Below are positions 1 through 5,719 of a stretch of DNA of 5,719 bases, one piece after another. Location: positions 1 through 5,719 of the forward strand of contig JAHFGF010000106.1 in assembly GCA_023247595.1 (NCBI GenBank), written 5' to 3'. Under the pieces are notes generated by a model. That model saw only the letters and a list, made by a program, of their open reading frames with translations. It did no database searches and was not told where the DNA came from. A program made the translations under genes and the position numbers. The DNA is from Candidatus Omnitrophota bacterium (GTDB lineage Bacteria > Omnitrophota > Koll11 > Zapsychrales > Fredricksoniimonadaceae). Numbering within the stretch: position 1 is the first letter of the stretch; each line of letters begins with the position of its first letter.

Positions 1-1458
1 GGAGAAAAAGTTCCATTAGACGGAATTATTATGGAAGGCAAGAGCGCCATCGATGAATCCATGATTTCAGGCGAACCAATTCCTGTTGAAAAAAATGCCG
101 GTGACCGCGTAATCGGGGCGACCGTTAACCAAACCGGGACATTTGTGATGAGGACCGAAAAAGTGGGGGCCGAAACTTTGCTCTCTCAGATTGTTCATAT
201 GGTTGTAGAAGCCCAGCGCAGCCGCGCTCCGATTCAAAAATTGGCCGATACGATATCCGGTTATTTTGTCCCTATGGTGGTTTTGATTTCCGTTTTGACG
301 TTCATTGTTTGGGCTAATTGGGGGCCAGAGCCAAGGCTCACGTACGCCATTGTCAATGCGATTGCCGTTTTGATCATCGCTTGTCCGTGCGCATTGGGAT
401 TGGCAACACCCATGTCAATTATGGTGGGCGTTGGCCGCGGTGCGCAGGTAGGAGTTCTTATTAAAAATGCCGAAGCCATTGAAAAGTCTGAGAAAATTAC
501 CCACGTGCTGACGGATAAAACAGGGACGCTCACGGAAGGAAAACCGAAAGTGACAGCGTGTATTCCTCATCAAGGATGGAATGAAAGACAACTGCTGAAC
601 ATAGCGGCTTCTATAGAGCAAAGCAGTGAACATCCTTTGGCAAGAGCCGTCATTGATTATGCGAAAGAAAAGAACGCCAAAGTGGAATCTGTGCGAGATT
701 TTGAATCGGTCACTGGCGGCGGGATTAAAGGTAATCTAAACGGACAAAAGATTATTTTAGGAAAGCAAAAGTTTCTCGAAGAAGAAAAGATCGATTTTCC
801 CACAAATTTGAAAGAAGAGTCCTTACAATTGCAAGCGAAGGCACAGACGGTTGTTTGGGTGGCTGTCGAACAGAAAATAGCCGGCATGCTCGGGATTTCC
901 GATCCGGTTAAGAAAACGACTGCGCAGGCGATTCGTGCTCTTCATGGCATGGGAATAAAAGTGATTATGTTGACCGGCGATAATCATAAAACCGCTGAGG
1001 TGATCGCCAAGGAATTAGAGATTGACGATGTCCGCGCCGAGTTAGAGCCGAAGAGTAAACAGGAGATTGTTAAACAATTTAAAAGCCAAGGGGCGATTGT
1101 TATGATGGCCGGAGACGGCATTAACGATGCCCCGGCTTTAGCGCAGGCTGAGGTCGGGGTCGCGATGGGAACAGGCACTGACGTGGCCATTGAAAGCGCT
1201 GGGATTACTTTAGTCAAAGGCGATCTTAATGGAATTGTGAAGGCCCTGCGTTTAAGCCGCGCCGTCATGAAGAATATCCGTCAGAATTTATTTTTTGCTT
1301 TTATTTACAATGCTTTGGGAATTCCTGTGGCAGCGGGGATTTTATATCCAATTTTCGGCATTTTGTTAAGCCCCATCATTGCCGGGGCCGCAATGAGTTT
1401 CAGTTCGGTCTCGGTTATTGGAAATTCGTTGAGGTTACGGTCTGCCCCCATTGAGTGA
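1..1458 (+). CDS. copA: Cu(I)-translocating P1B-1 ATPase, C-terminal part (5' end outside window)
   Basis: ATP-driven export of Cu(I) across the inner membrane. The frame is open from base 1, so the true start lies upstream; the N-terminal metal-binding domain and first transmembrane helices are missing from view. Counting residues from base 1 (485 in all), I see the actuator SGEP loop at 23-26, a membrane pair around 83-140 holding the transport motif CPC at 128-130, the phosphorylated Asp of DKTGTLT at 172, the nucleotide-binding HP dipeptide of SEHPLA at 211-212, TGDN at 325-328 and GDGINDAP at 371-378. The last two helices carry N-x6-YN-x4-P (YN at 436-437) and P-x6-M-x2-SS-x5-N (M at 465). 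With CPC these are the complete P1B-1 signature for Cu(I)/Ag(I), rather than Zn/Cd or Co. It ends with the usual NSLRLR-type tail at a TGA. No chaperone or copper regulator gene is visible nearby. Substrate class is confident from the motifs; the export role is family knowledge. Confidence 0.96.
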   Translation, partial: GEKVPLDGIIMEGKSAIDESMISGEPIPVEKNAGDRVIGATVNQTGTFVMRTEKVGAETLLSQIVHMVVEAQRSRAPIQKLADTISGYFVPMVVLISVLTFIVWANWGPEPRLTYAIVNAIAVLIIACPCALGLATPMSIMVGVGRGAQVGVLIKNAEAIEKSEKITHVLTDKTGTLTEGKPKVTACIPHQGWNERQLLNIAASIEQSSEHPLARAVIDYAKEKNAKVESVRDFESVTGGGIKGNLNGQKIILGKQKFLEEEKIDFPTNLKEESLQLQAKAQTVVWVAVEQKIAGMLGISDPVKKTTAQAIRALHGMGIKVIMLTGDNHKTAEVIAKELEIDDVRAELEPKSKQEIVKQFKSQGAIVMMAGDGINDAPALAQAEVGVAMGTGTDVAIESAGITLVKGDLNGIVKALRLSRAVMKNIRQNLFFAFIYNALGIPVAAGILYPIFGILLSPIIAGAAMSFSSVSVIGNSLRLRSAPIE

Positions 1459-1616
1459 TATTGTCGGAAAATTCCATAACCGTCATCCTGAGGAATAAAA
1501 GATTTGTCATCTTGAAGCGAGCTTAGCGAAGCGGAAGGACCTCTCATAAAAGGGATTCTTGCCCCGCCTTTGGCGGGGTCAGAATGACTGAAAAGGAGAT
1601 CTTTTCCGACACTATC
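1457..1616. repeat. Nested palindromic intergenic repeat element (MITE-like)
   Basis: Three layers of inverted repeat are visible. The outer arms are 1457-1471 and 1602-1616, 15 bases with one mismatch (core TGTCGGAAAA / TTTTCCGACA is perfect). Inside them, GTCATCCTGA at 1482-1491 pairs with TCAGAATGAC at 1579-1588 (9 of 10), and a second partial left arm GTCATCTTGA lies at 1506-1515. The innermost hairpin is CCCCGCC at 1562-1568 against GGCGGGG at 1572-1578 with a TTT loop. The middle layer, including the segment AGCGAAGCGGAAGGACCTC at 1525-1543, resembles a dispersed 'GTCATCCTGAG...GAAGGATCT...TCAGAATGAC' repeat that I recall from many bacterial genomes. The outer left arm overlaps the copA stop codon by two bases. 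It contains no coding sequence and probably folds in the copA transcript, where it could protect or end the 3' end; that role is inferred. Confidence 0.7.
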
Positions 1617-1662
1617 TGAGCCATGATAAAAGTTCCGCAGGCTTCTTTTATTAATCGGTTTA

Positions 1663-1671
1663 TGTTACAAT
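1663..1671 (+). promoter_or_regulatory. Putative extended -10 promoter for the FMN reductase gene
   Basis: TG-T-TACAAT forms an extended -10 element (TGn plus a 5-of-6 match to TATAAT), 40 bases before the start codon at 1712. No good TTGACA-like box lies 16-18 bases upstream, as is tolerated for extended -10 promoters. It would give a start site near 1678 and a leader of about 34 bases that includes the GGAAGG ribosome binding site at 1698-1703. The call rests on motif and position only. Confidence 0.4.
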
Positions 1672-1711
1672 GACTCATATTTTTAGTTACTCTTATTGGA
1701 AGGCGTAAAAA

Positions 1712-2302
1712 ATGAATAAAATTCAAAAAGAAATTCAAATCGTTGCCATCACCGGCAGCGTTCGCCAGGGCAGTTATACATCCAAAGCCCTCGCGATCGT
1801 GGTGGATGAAATCAGGAAGCATGCGGATATCTCCGTTAAAGTCATTGACCCAAATGATATCCAATTACCATTGCCTGGCAAGAAAGAGGATGCGTCAATC
1901 CGGGCCTTAAACCAGGTGGTTTCTGGGGCTACGGGAGTGATTCTGGCCACCCCCGAATATCATGGCAGTTATAGCAGCGTGATTAAATTGGTCATTGAAA
2001 ATTTAGGGTATCCGTCGGTTTTATCTGGAAAGCCGGTTGCGTTGTTAGGCGTTGCTTCCGGCGCTATTGGCGCCATAAAAGCTATTGAGCATTTAGCGAG
2101 TGTCTGTGCCCATATCGGCGCGGTTGTCCTGCCGGGGCCGGTTTCGGTTGCCCATGTCGAGAAAATTTTTGATAAAAACGGAAAATGCCTGGACCCTGTA
2201 ATGGATAAACGAATCCGTTCGGTGGCCAACAACCTTATCCAGTATATCCGCAATCATATTTGCCCCAAGATTGCCCTCGAAGAATTGGTCCGCAAGGAGT
2301 AG
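1712..2302 (+). CDS. NADPH-dependent FMN reductase family flavoprotein
   Basis: A 196-residue flavodoxin-fold protein of the NADPH-dependent FMN reductase family (SsuE/ChrR/azoreductase-like), normally cytoplasmic, using NAD(P)H to reduce bound or free FMN or to pass electrons to quinones, azo dyes or metals. The FMN phosphate-binding loop is GSVRQGSYTSK at residues 15-25 after strand IQIVAIT. The second family signature, TPEYHGSYSS, is at 80-89 and precedes the helix VIKLVIENLG. The strand-turn PVALLGVASGAIG at 108-120 is the usual third flavin contact. Length matches the family (about 175-200). GGAAGG lies 8 bases before the ATG and supports this start. Neighbours do not fix the substrate: the upstream copper ATPase gene is separated by a repeat and a promoter, so co-regulation is not implied. 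Family is secure; the physiological acceptor is unknown. Confidence 0.9.
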   Translation: MNKIQKEIQIVAITGSVRQGSYTSKALAIVVDEIRKHADISVKVIDPNDIQLPLPGKKEDASIRALNQVVSGATGVILATPEYHGSYSSVIKLVIENLGYPSVLSGKPVALLGVASGAIGAIKAIEHLASVCAHIGAVVLPGPVSVAHVEKIFDKNGKCLDPVMDKRIRSVANNLIQYIRNHICPKIALEELVRKE

Positions 2303-2380
2303 CAAGTAAAGTTTCTAGGATTGATTGACGGTCATTATTCAGTGATAGAGCGGATTGATGAGTACACCTTATTATTCGTA

Positions 2381-2419
2381 TTTCCCCCTCCTTTGTCCTC
2401 CCCACAAAGGGGGAGGAAA
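2381..2419. repeat. C/G-rich palindromic repeat, first hairpin
   Basis: Arms 2381-2396 and 2404-2419 pair at 14 of 16 positions around a 7-base loop (CCTCCCC). The left arm is pyrimidine-rich (TTTCCCCCTCC) and the right arm purine-rich (GGGGGAGGAAA). It forms the first half of a pair with the hairpin at 2445-2485, which shares the TTTCCCC / GGGGAAA theme. It lies in the gap after the FMN reductase gene, contains no reading frame, and is not a classical terminator because no T-run follows. A short GAGTAC / GTACTC pair (2360-2365 and 2436-2441) encloses it and may be chance. Confidence 0.65.
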
Positions 2420-2444
2420 GGCAAACTTTAAAGACGTACTCCAG

Positions 2445-2485
2445 ATTTCCCCTCCCCTTGTGGGAGGGGTTAGGGGAGGGGAAAT
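2445..2485. repeat. C/G-rich palindromic repeat, second hairpin
   Basis: ATTTCCCCTCCCC at 2445-2457 is perfectly complementary to GGGGAGGGGAAAT at 2473-2485, a 13-base-pair stem around a 15-base loop. The loop holds a second copy of the purine arm, GGGAGGGG at 2462-2469, which can pair instead with 2449-2456. Two mutually exclusive stems are therefore possible. The pattern 'TCCCCTCC...GGGAGGGGTTAGGGGAGGGG' resembles a widely dispersed bacterial intergenic repeat known to me from other genomes. It sits 35 bases before the -35 box of the next gene. A role in ending transcription from the upstream gene or as a neutral repeat are both possible. Confidence 0.7.
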
Positions 2486-2519
2486 TGTCAAATTTTCTCA
2501 AGCTTCTAAACAGTTACGA

Positions 2520-2548
2520 TTGACAAAAGATTAAGATTAGTTTAGTAT
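2520..2548 (+). promoter_or_regulatory. Sigma70-type promoter for the YceI-family gene
   Basis: A perfect TTGACA box at 2520-2525 is followed, after exactly 17 bases, by TAGTAT at 2543-2548 (4 of 6 to TATAAT, with the key first two and last bases kept). Transcription would begin near 2555, leaving a leader of about 42 AT-rich bases that ends in the strong ribosome binding site GGGAGG at 2585-2590, six bases before the ATG. The surrounding DNA is markedly AT-rich, unlike the adjacent repeat. No operator-like palindrome was found over it. Confidence 0.6.
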
Positions 2549-2596
2549 GTTTATCAGTTTTTAAAATATAAATCTTATATTACAGGGAGGAATGTT

Positions 2597-3178
2597 ATGA
2601 AGCGTTTAATTTTTCTGGGAATGATTGGTGTATTGGCAATGGCTGGTGTGGCCGCTGCCGATATTTATAATATCGACACAGCCCATTCCACCATTGGTTT
2701 TGATATTAAGCACTTGATGGTCGGCACAACGAGTGGTTCATTTAATGACTATCAAGGGACCATCGAGTATGACCCTGCCAACGTTGCGGCAACTAAGATT
2801 GATGCAACCATTCAAGCGGCCAGTATTGATACCCGTAACGCGGACCGTGATAATCATTTGAGATCAGCGGATTTTTTTGATACCGCCAATTATGCGGTTA
2901 TTACTTTTAAAAGCACCAAAGTCGAAGCATCTGGCGATGGCTATGTTATTACCGGCGATCTTACCATGCACGGCGTAACAAAAGAGATTTCGATTCCGGT
3001 TTCGATCGGCGGCCCGGTGCAAAGCCCGTTCGGAAGCTGGGCGATTGGGATTTCCGGAAAGACAAAAATCAACCGCCAGGATTTTGGTATCGCATGGAAT
3101 AAGACCCTTGACCAGGGGGGCGTGGTGGTAGGCGATGAAGTTGTTGTGATTGTGAATGTGGAAGCACATAAAAAATAA
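2597..3178 (+). CDS. Exported YceI-family lipocalin-like protein
   Basis: A 193-residue protein of the YceI family, whose members form a lipocalin-like beta-barrel that binds long isoprenoid or other amphiphilic lipids in the periplasm. Residues 1-21 are a typical signal peptide (MKR, hydrophobic stretch, cleavage after AAA at 19-21 before Asp22). The mature part starts at once with the family's YNIDTAHSTIGFDIKHL segment (24-40), then G-x-F and the SIDTRNADRDNHLRSADFF block (76-94), GDLTMHGVTK at 120-129, and the closing INRQDFGIAWN (158-168) and VGDEVVVIVNVEA strands. Length is typical for a signal-bearing member, so it looks intact. It appears to be a single-gene transcript: its own promoter lies at 2520-2548, a strong GGGAGG site precedes the ATG, and a terminator follows at 3204. 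No cytochrome b561 gene, a frequent partner, is adjacent. The ligand cannot be predicted; some relatives respond to acid or osmotic stress. Confidence 0.93.
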   Translation: MKRLIFLGMIGVLAMAGVAAADIYNIDTAHSTIGFDIKHLMVGTTSGSFNDYQGTIEYDPANVAATKIDATIQAASIDTRNADRDNHLRSADFFDTANYAVITFKSTKVEASGDGYVITGDLTMHGVTKEISIPVSIGGPVQSPFGSWAIGISGKTKINRQDFGIAWNKTLDQGGVVVGDEVVVIVNVEAHKK

Positions 3179-3203
3179 AATGCGGAATTTAGTTTTGTGA
3201 AAA

Positions 3204-3247
3204 AATGAAAAGGGCGACCCCGTTTTATCGGGGCCGCCCTTTTCATT
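3204..3247 (+). terminator. Strong intrinsic (probably bidirectional) terminator
   Basis: Arms 3204-3222 and 3229-3247 form a 19-base-pair stem with a single A-C mismatch (3217/3234) and a six-base loop TTTTAT. The GC-rich core is GGGCG-A-CCCCG / CGGGG-C-CGCCC, flanked by AAAA on the left and TTTT on the right, so a U-tract is present on either strand. It starts 26 bases after the YceI-family stop codon and ends that transcript, isolating it from the EndoQ gene. Confidence 0.85.
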
Positions 3248-3352
3248 GACCTTTGCATAACTAATAACATGAAGGTAGTCAATATTTCGCTTTGTTTTCT
3301 TAGATTTAATGCAAATGGTTGTACAAAGCTCAATAGTTAAATTTGATTACTT

Positions 3353-4645
3353 ATGCGATTCTACGCCGACGTCCATCTGCACTCGCATTTTTCCCGAGCC
3401 ACCAGCAAAAGGCTGAACCTCGAATACCTCTGGTTGTGGGCACAACTCAAAGGGATTCAAGTGGTCGGCACCGGCGATTTCGTCCATCCGGGATGGCTCA
3501 AAGAACTCCAAACAAAGCTTGAACCTGCCGAAGACGGATTATTCCGATTAAAATCAGAATTTCAAAAATCCGTCACTCAAGAACTTCCGCCGATTTGCAA
3601 GGGCGAGGTGCGTTTTATGCTTTCCTGCGAGATTTCGAATATTTACAAGCGCTTAGAAAAGGTACGCAAGGTTCATAACGTAATTTTTGCGCCCGGTTTT
3701 AAAGCGGCGCAAAAGATTCAATCGCAGTTAGGCAATATCGGCAACATTTATTCCGACGGGCGGCCGATCTTAGGGCTTGATTCACGGGATTTATTGGAAA
3801 TTGTTTTGGAATCGGATCCGTTATCGTATCTGATTCCGGCGCATATCTGGACACCGTGGTTTTCCGCCATGGGCTCAAAAAGCGGGTTTGACCGGATCGC
3901 GGATTGTTTCGCTGATTTAATCGACCGCATCTTTGCGGTGGAAACGGGACTCTCTTCGGATCCGCTTATGAATTGGCGCTTGAGCCAATTAGATCCGTAT
4001 GCTTTGGTCTCGAATTCCGACGCGCATTCACCCGAAAAATTGGGCCGCGAGGCCACGATTTATAATACGGATTTATCGTATGCGGCGATTTATCGCGCGC
4101 TTTCCGACCCCAAAGATAAAGGATTGGAAGGCACGCTTGAATTTTTTCCGGAGGAGGGCAAATATCATTACGACGGCCATCGGGATTGCAAGGTACGGTT
4201 GCATCCCAGAGAAACGAAGAAACATAAAGGATTGTGCCCTGTTTGCGGAAAGGAAGTTACCATCGGCGTGATGGCGCGGGTAGAGGAGCTTGCCGATCAC
4301 CCCGAAGGGCGCAGGTCACCGCGGGCGCGGCCATATTTTAGTTTGATTCCATTGCCGGAGATTATTGGTGAAGCGAAAGGTGTGGGGCCGGCCAGCGGCA
4401 GTGTCCAGCAACTCTTCATGGAGATGCTTGGCAAGTTGGGAAACGAAATGTATATTCTGCGCGAGGCGCCTTTGGATAAAATTCAAAAAGTCGCCGGAAC
4501 GCTCGTCGCGGAAGGCATCAAGCGCATGCGCGAAGGCAACGTCCGTATTGAAGCCGGTTACGACGGGGAATATGGGATTATTGATATTTTTTCTGAGGAT
4601 GAACGCGTTTCATTGGTCAACCAGGGACAGGAAATGTTATTTTAA
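3353..4645 (+). CDS. Endonuclease Q family DNA repair nuclease (PHP domain)
   Basis: A 430-residue homologue of endonuclease Q, the enzyme first characterised in Thermococcales that nicks DNA 5' to deaminated bases (hypoxanthine, uracil, xanthine) and abasic sites. Database entries often mislabel the family as UvrD-like helicase. The PHP metal site starts with DVHLHSH (H8, H10), then GTGDFVHP (D42, H45), SCEIS (E93), H108 in KVHN, PAHIWTPWFS (H164) and SNSDAH (D223, H225), so all expected metal-ligand motifs are present. A zinc-type module follows: HRDC near 276-279 and CPVCGK at 295-300, then TIGVMARVEELAD and the LIPLPEII segment. The C-terminal helical part contains GNEMYILREAP (363-373). 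The protein ends in QEMLF (426-430), like a sliding-clamp peptide. The start matches the usual family N-terminus, but no Shine-Dalgarno sequence precedes it. The gene heads a tight run of co-directional genes (20 bases to the cupin). Family call is strong; activity is inferred. Confidence 0.9.
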   Translation: MRFYADVHLHSHFSRATSKRLNLEYLWLWAQLKGIQVVGTGDFVHPGWLKELQTKLEPAEDGLFRLKSEFQKSVTQELPPICKGEVRFMLSCEISNIYKRLEKVRKVHNVIFAPGFKAAQKIQSQLGNIGNIYSDGRPILGLDSRDLLEIVLESDPLSYLIPAHIWTPWFSAMGSKSGFDRIADCFADLIDRIFAVETGLSSDPLMNWRLSQLDPYALVSNSDAHSPEKLGREATIYNTDLSYAAIYRALSDPKDKGLEGTLEFFPEEGKYHYDGHRDCKVRLHPRETKKHKGLCPVCGKEVTIGVMARVEELADHPEGRRSPRARPYFSLIPLPEIIGEAKGVGPASGSVQQLFMEMLGKLGNEMYILREAPLDKIQKVAGTLVAEGIKRMREGNVRIEAGYDGEYGIIDIFSEDERVSLVNQGQEMLF

Positions 4646-4665
4646 CCAACACCATAGGAGGAGAT

Positions 4666-5076
4666 ATGAACAAAGGTAATCGTTTAATCATGGCAATTGT
4701 ATTTACCGTATTGATTATTTTATCGGGGCGCTTGGCGTCTGCACAGGACCCGTTAGAGGTCGGCCCGGATATTTATAAACTGTTATTTGAGAATGATAAA
4801 GTGCGCGTCATGGAAATTATGTTTAAACCCGGCGATAAAATTGCCATGCATTCACATCCCGACCATCTTGCGTATATTATGTCGGAGGGAACACTCCTGT
4901 TGTCTTATCCTGATGGAACGACAAAAGAGATGGCGGGTAAATCCGGAGATGTTTTTTGGATCAATGCCGAAGCGCATGCGGCTGAAAATATTGGCACCAC
5001 AGAAGTCAAAGGCCTTGTCGTTGAGTTGAAAGAGCAAAAAATTGAGAAAATGATGCCAACCGATTCAAACAAGTAA
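4666..5076 (+). CDS. Exported small cupin-domain protein
   Basis: A 136-residue single-domain cupin with a signal peptide: MNKGNR, a hydrophobic stretch to about residue 20, and an ASA|Q cleavage site at 24-26. The mature protein carries PGDKIAMHSHPDHLAYIMSEG (55-75), a cupin motif 1 with H62 and H64 but without the usual Glu at the expected place, where H67 or L68 sits; H67 may replace it as metal ligand. Motif 2 is GDVFWINAEAHAAEN (94-108) with H104, one residue shorter than the textbook spacing. Four histidines could therefore bind a divalent metal in the periplasm. AGGAGG at 4656-4661, four bases before the ATG, firmly sets the start. It lies 20 bases after the EndoQ gene and 8 before the Hpt gene. 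Small cupins of this kind are enzymes or ligand or metal sensors; no substrate can be assigned from the sequence. Confidence 0.85.
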   Translation: MNKGNRLIMAIVFTVLIILSGRLASAQDPLEVGPDIYKLLFENDKVRVMEIMFKPGDKIAMHSHPDHLAYIMSEGTLLLSYPDGTTKEMAGKSGDVFWINAEAHAAENIGTTEVKGLVVELKEQKIEKMMPTDSNK

Positions 5077-5084
5077 ACCATACG

Positions 5085-5423
5085 ATGGACATCATTGATT
5101 TAGAAGAAGCCCTTGAGCGGGTGCAGGATGACCGCGAGCTTTTAAAAGAGCTGATGGAAGATTTTGTCAAAGATTACCTTTCGAAGCGCAAAATCCTCAA
5201 TAAGGCCATCGAGCAGAAGAATTTTGAGTTGATCAAAGATACCGCGCACTTCATCAAGGGCGCGGCGGGCAATATTTCCGCTAAAACGATCTACACCTGC
5301 CTGGTGATTGTAGAACAACTGGCGGACAATCAGCAGATCGACCTTGTTGTTGAGCTTTTGATTGACGTCGATAAACAGTTTGCCGAGCTTCAGGCCTATG
5401 TGTCGAGATTTAAAATCAAATAA
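5085..5423 (+). CDS. Stand-alone histidine phosphotransfer (Hpt) domain protein
   Basis: A 112-residue, all-helical protein that is just one Hpt domain, the cytoplasmic relay that carries phosphate between hybrid sensor-kinase receiver domains and response regulators. The phospho-acceptor is H55 in AHFIKGAAGNISA (54-66), which has the diagnostic His followed by Lys three residues on and the small-residue GAAGNISA turn. The N-terminal helices (LEEALERVQDDRELLKELMEDF, residues 6-27) and the C-terminal pair (KTIYTCLVIVEQLA and later helix) match the four-helix bundle. There is no membrane segment, receiver or kinase domain. It lies 8 bases after the cupin gene, has no recognisable Shine-Dalgarno, and its stop is 5 bases before the next start, which suggests coupled translation in one operon. 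No partner kinase or regulator is visible in the window, so the pathway is unknown. Confidence 0.88.
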   Translation: MDIIDLEEALERVQDDRELLKELMEDFVKDYLSKRKILNKAIEQKNFELIKDTAHFIKGAAGNISAKTIYTCLVIVEQLADNQQIDLVVELLIDVDKQFAELQAYVSRFKIK

Positions 5424-5428
5424 TTAAA

Positions 5429-5719
5429 ATGCCCTACCAGCGACGATCTATTGTAATTTTCCTCTTCGGAATATGGACGATTTTTATTTCCGCGACCGTG
5501 GATCCCACCGACGCCACTGAAGGCCTTACCCTAAAAGAGTGCTATCAGCTTGCGTTAAAGCAAAGCGAAAGGGTTGCGGTTCAAGCACAAATCATCAAAG
5601 AAGCGGAAGGGCGGTTTTATCAAGCGGTCAGCACAGCCTTGCCGGATGTTTCCTTTGTTTTAAGTGAAAAATATCAGGATGGCAGCGGATCCAACAGCAT
5701 TCCAGAGCAAAAGTTTACG
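5429..5719 (+). CDS. TolC-type outer-membrane efflux protein, N-terminal part (3' end outside window)
   Basis: The frame from ATG 5429 stays open to the window edge (97 codons). Residues 1-21 form a signal peptide: basic MPYQRRS, a hydrophobic IVIFLFGIWTIFI core and a small-residue ISA end. The mature start LTLKECYQLALKQSERV (33-49) is the classic outer-membrane efflux protein opening, followed by a long helix QAQIIKEAEGRFYQAVSTALPDVS with the conserved 'A...LP' turn at 70-72 and the first beta-strand, FVLSEKYQ. Such proteins form trimeric channels through the outer membrane and periplasm for RND, ABC or MFS exporters. The only cysteine in the visible part is C38, within the mature domain rather than at a lipobox, so it is not a NodT-like lipoprotein. 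The start overlaps the Hpt operon tail with a 5-base gap and lacks a clear Shine-Dalgarno. Pump partners, if any, would be downstream. Confidence 0.88.
   Translation, partial: MPYQRRSIVIFLFGIWTIFISATVDPTDATEGLTLKECYQLALKQSERVAVQAQIIKEAEGRFYQAVSTALPDVSFVLSEKYQDGSGSNSIPEQKFT

Noticed and set aside
1624..1653. AT-rich inverted repeat ATAAAAG / CTTTTAT before the FMN reductase gene, as a terminator for copA
   Set aside because: The stem is only seven A/T-rich pairs around a 12-base loop with no GC core; too weak to call. The nested element just upstream is the better candidate for ending the copA transcript.
1544..1864. Minus-strand open frame of about 106 codons across the copA-FMN reductase gap
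   Set aside because: It runs through the palindromic repeat and antisense to the start of a clear flavoprotein gene, and its translation has no recognisable domain.
2381..2485. Repeats as a CRISPR array
   Set aside because: Only two unlike palindromic units, with a 25-base gap and no conserved repeat-spacer periodicity or cas gene.
2235..2501. Minus-strand open frame of about 88 codons across the C/G-rich repeats
   Set aside because: Its middle is the translated repeat and its end is antisense to the FMN reductase gene; no domain and no ribosome binding site.
3246..3271. TTGACC at 3246-3251 as a -35 box for the EndoQ gene
   Set aside because: It overlaps the terminator tail, and no -10-like hexamer lies 16-18 bases downstream (ATGAAG at 17).
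3999..4271. Open frame of about 90 codons inside the EndoQ gene, second plus frame
   Set aside because: A shadow of the EndoQ frame: arginine/isoleucine-rich translation without any family signature.

Overview
The window reads as an ordinary chromosomal segment of a Gram-negative, probably uncultured or environmental bacterium. Every gene is on the plus strand. The outer-membrane efflux protein and the exported YceI-like and cupin proteins point to a double-membrane cell. Intergenic gaps carry dispersed palindromic repeats of the kind that litter many candidate-phylum and deltaproteobacterial-type genomes. The bacterial endonuclease Q homologue together with these repeats would fit a lineage such as Omnitrophota, but that assignment is a guess and no marker gene here settles it.

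Region by region: (1) 1-1458 is the C-terminal 485 residues of a Cu(I)-exporting P1B-1 ATPase (CopA), cut by the left edge. (2) 1457-1616 is a nested palindromic repeat element, followed by a likely extended -10 promoter. (3) 1712-2302 is an NADPH-dependent FMN reductase-family flavoprotein. (4) 2381-2485 holds two C/G-rich palindromic hairpins, then a good sigma70-type promoter at 2520-2548. (5) 2597-3178 is an exported YceI-family protein, closed by a strong intrinsic terminator at 3204-3247. (6) 3353-4645 is a PHP-domain endonuclease Q homologue, whose last five residues look like a beta-clamp-binding peptide. (7) 4666-5076 is an exported small cupin, 5085-5423 a stand-alone Hpt phosphotransfer protein, and 5429-5719 the start of a TolC-type outer-membrane efflux protein cut by the right edge.

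Functionally, copA, the FMN reductase gene and the yceI-like gene look like separate transcription units, because each gap holds a repeat, promoter or terminator. The EndoQ, cupin, Hpt and TolC genes follow with gaps of only 20, 8 and 5 bases and no terminator between them, so they probably form one transcript. The link from a cupin and an Hpt protein to an efflux channel may mark the 5' end of an efflux operon that continues to the right. No RNA gene, CRISPR array or protein-coding transposon was seen. The most noteworthy items are the EndoQ homologue with its C-terminal QEMLF peptide, the two repeat elements, and the Hpt-TolC arrangement; none amounts to a clearly new system.
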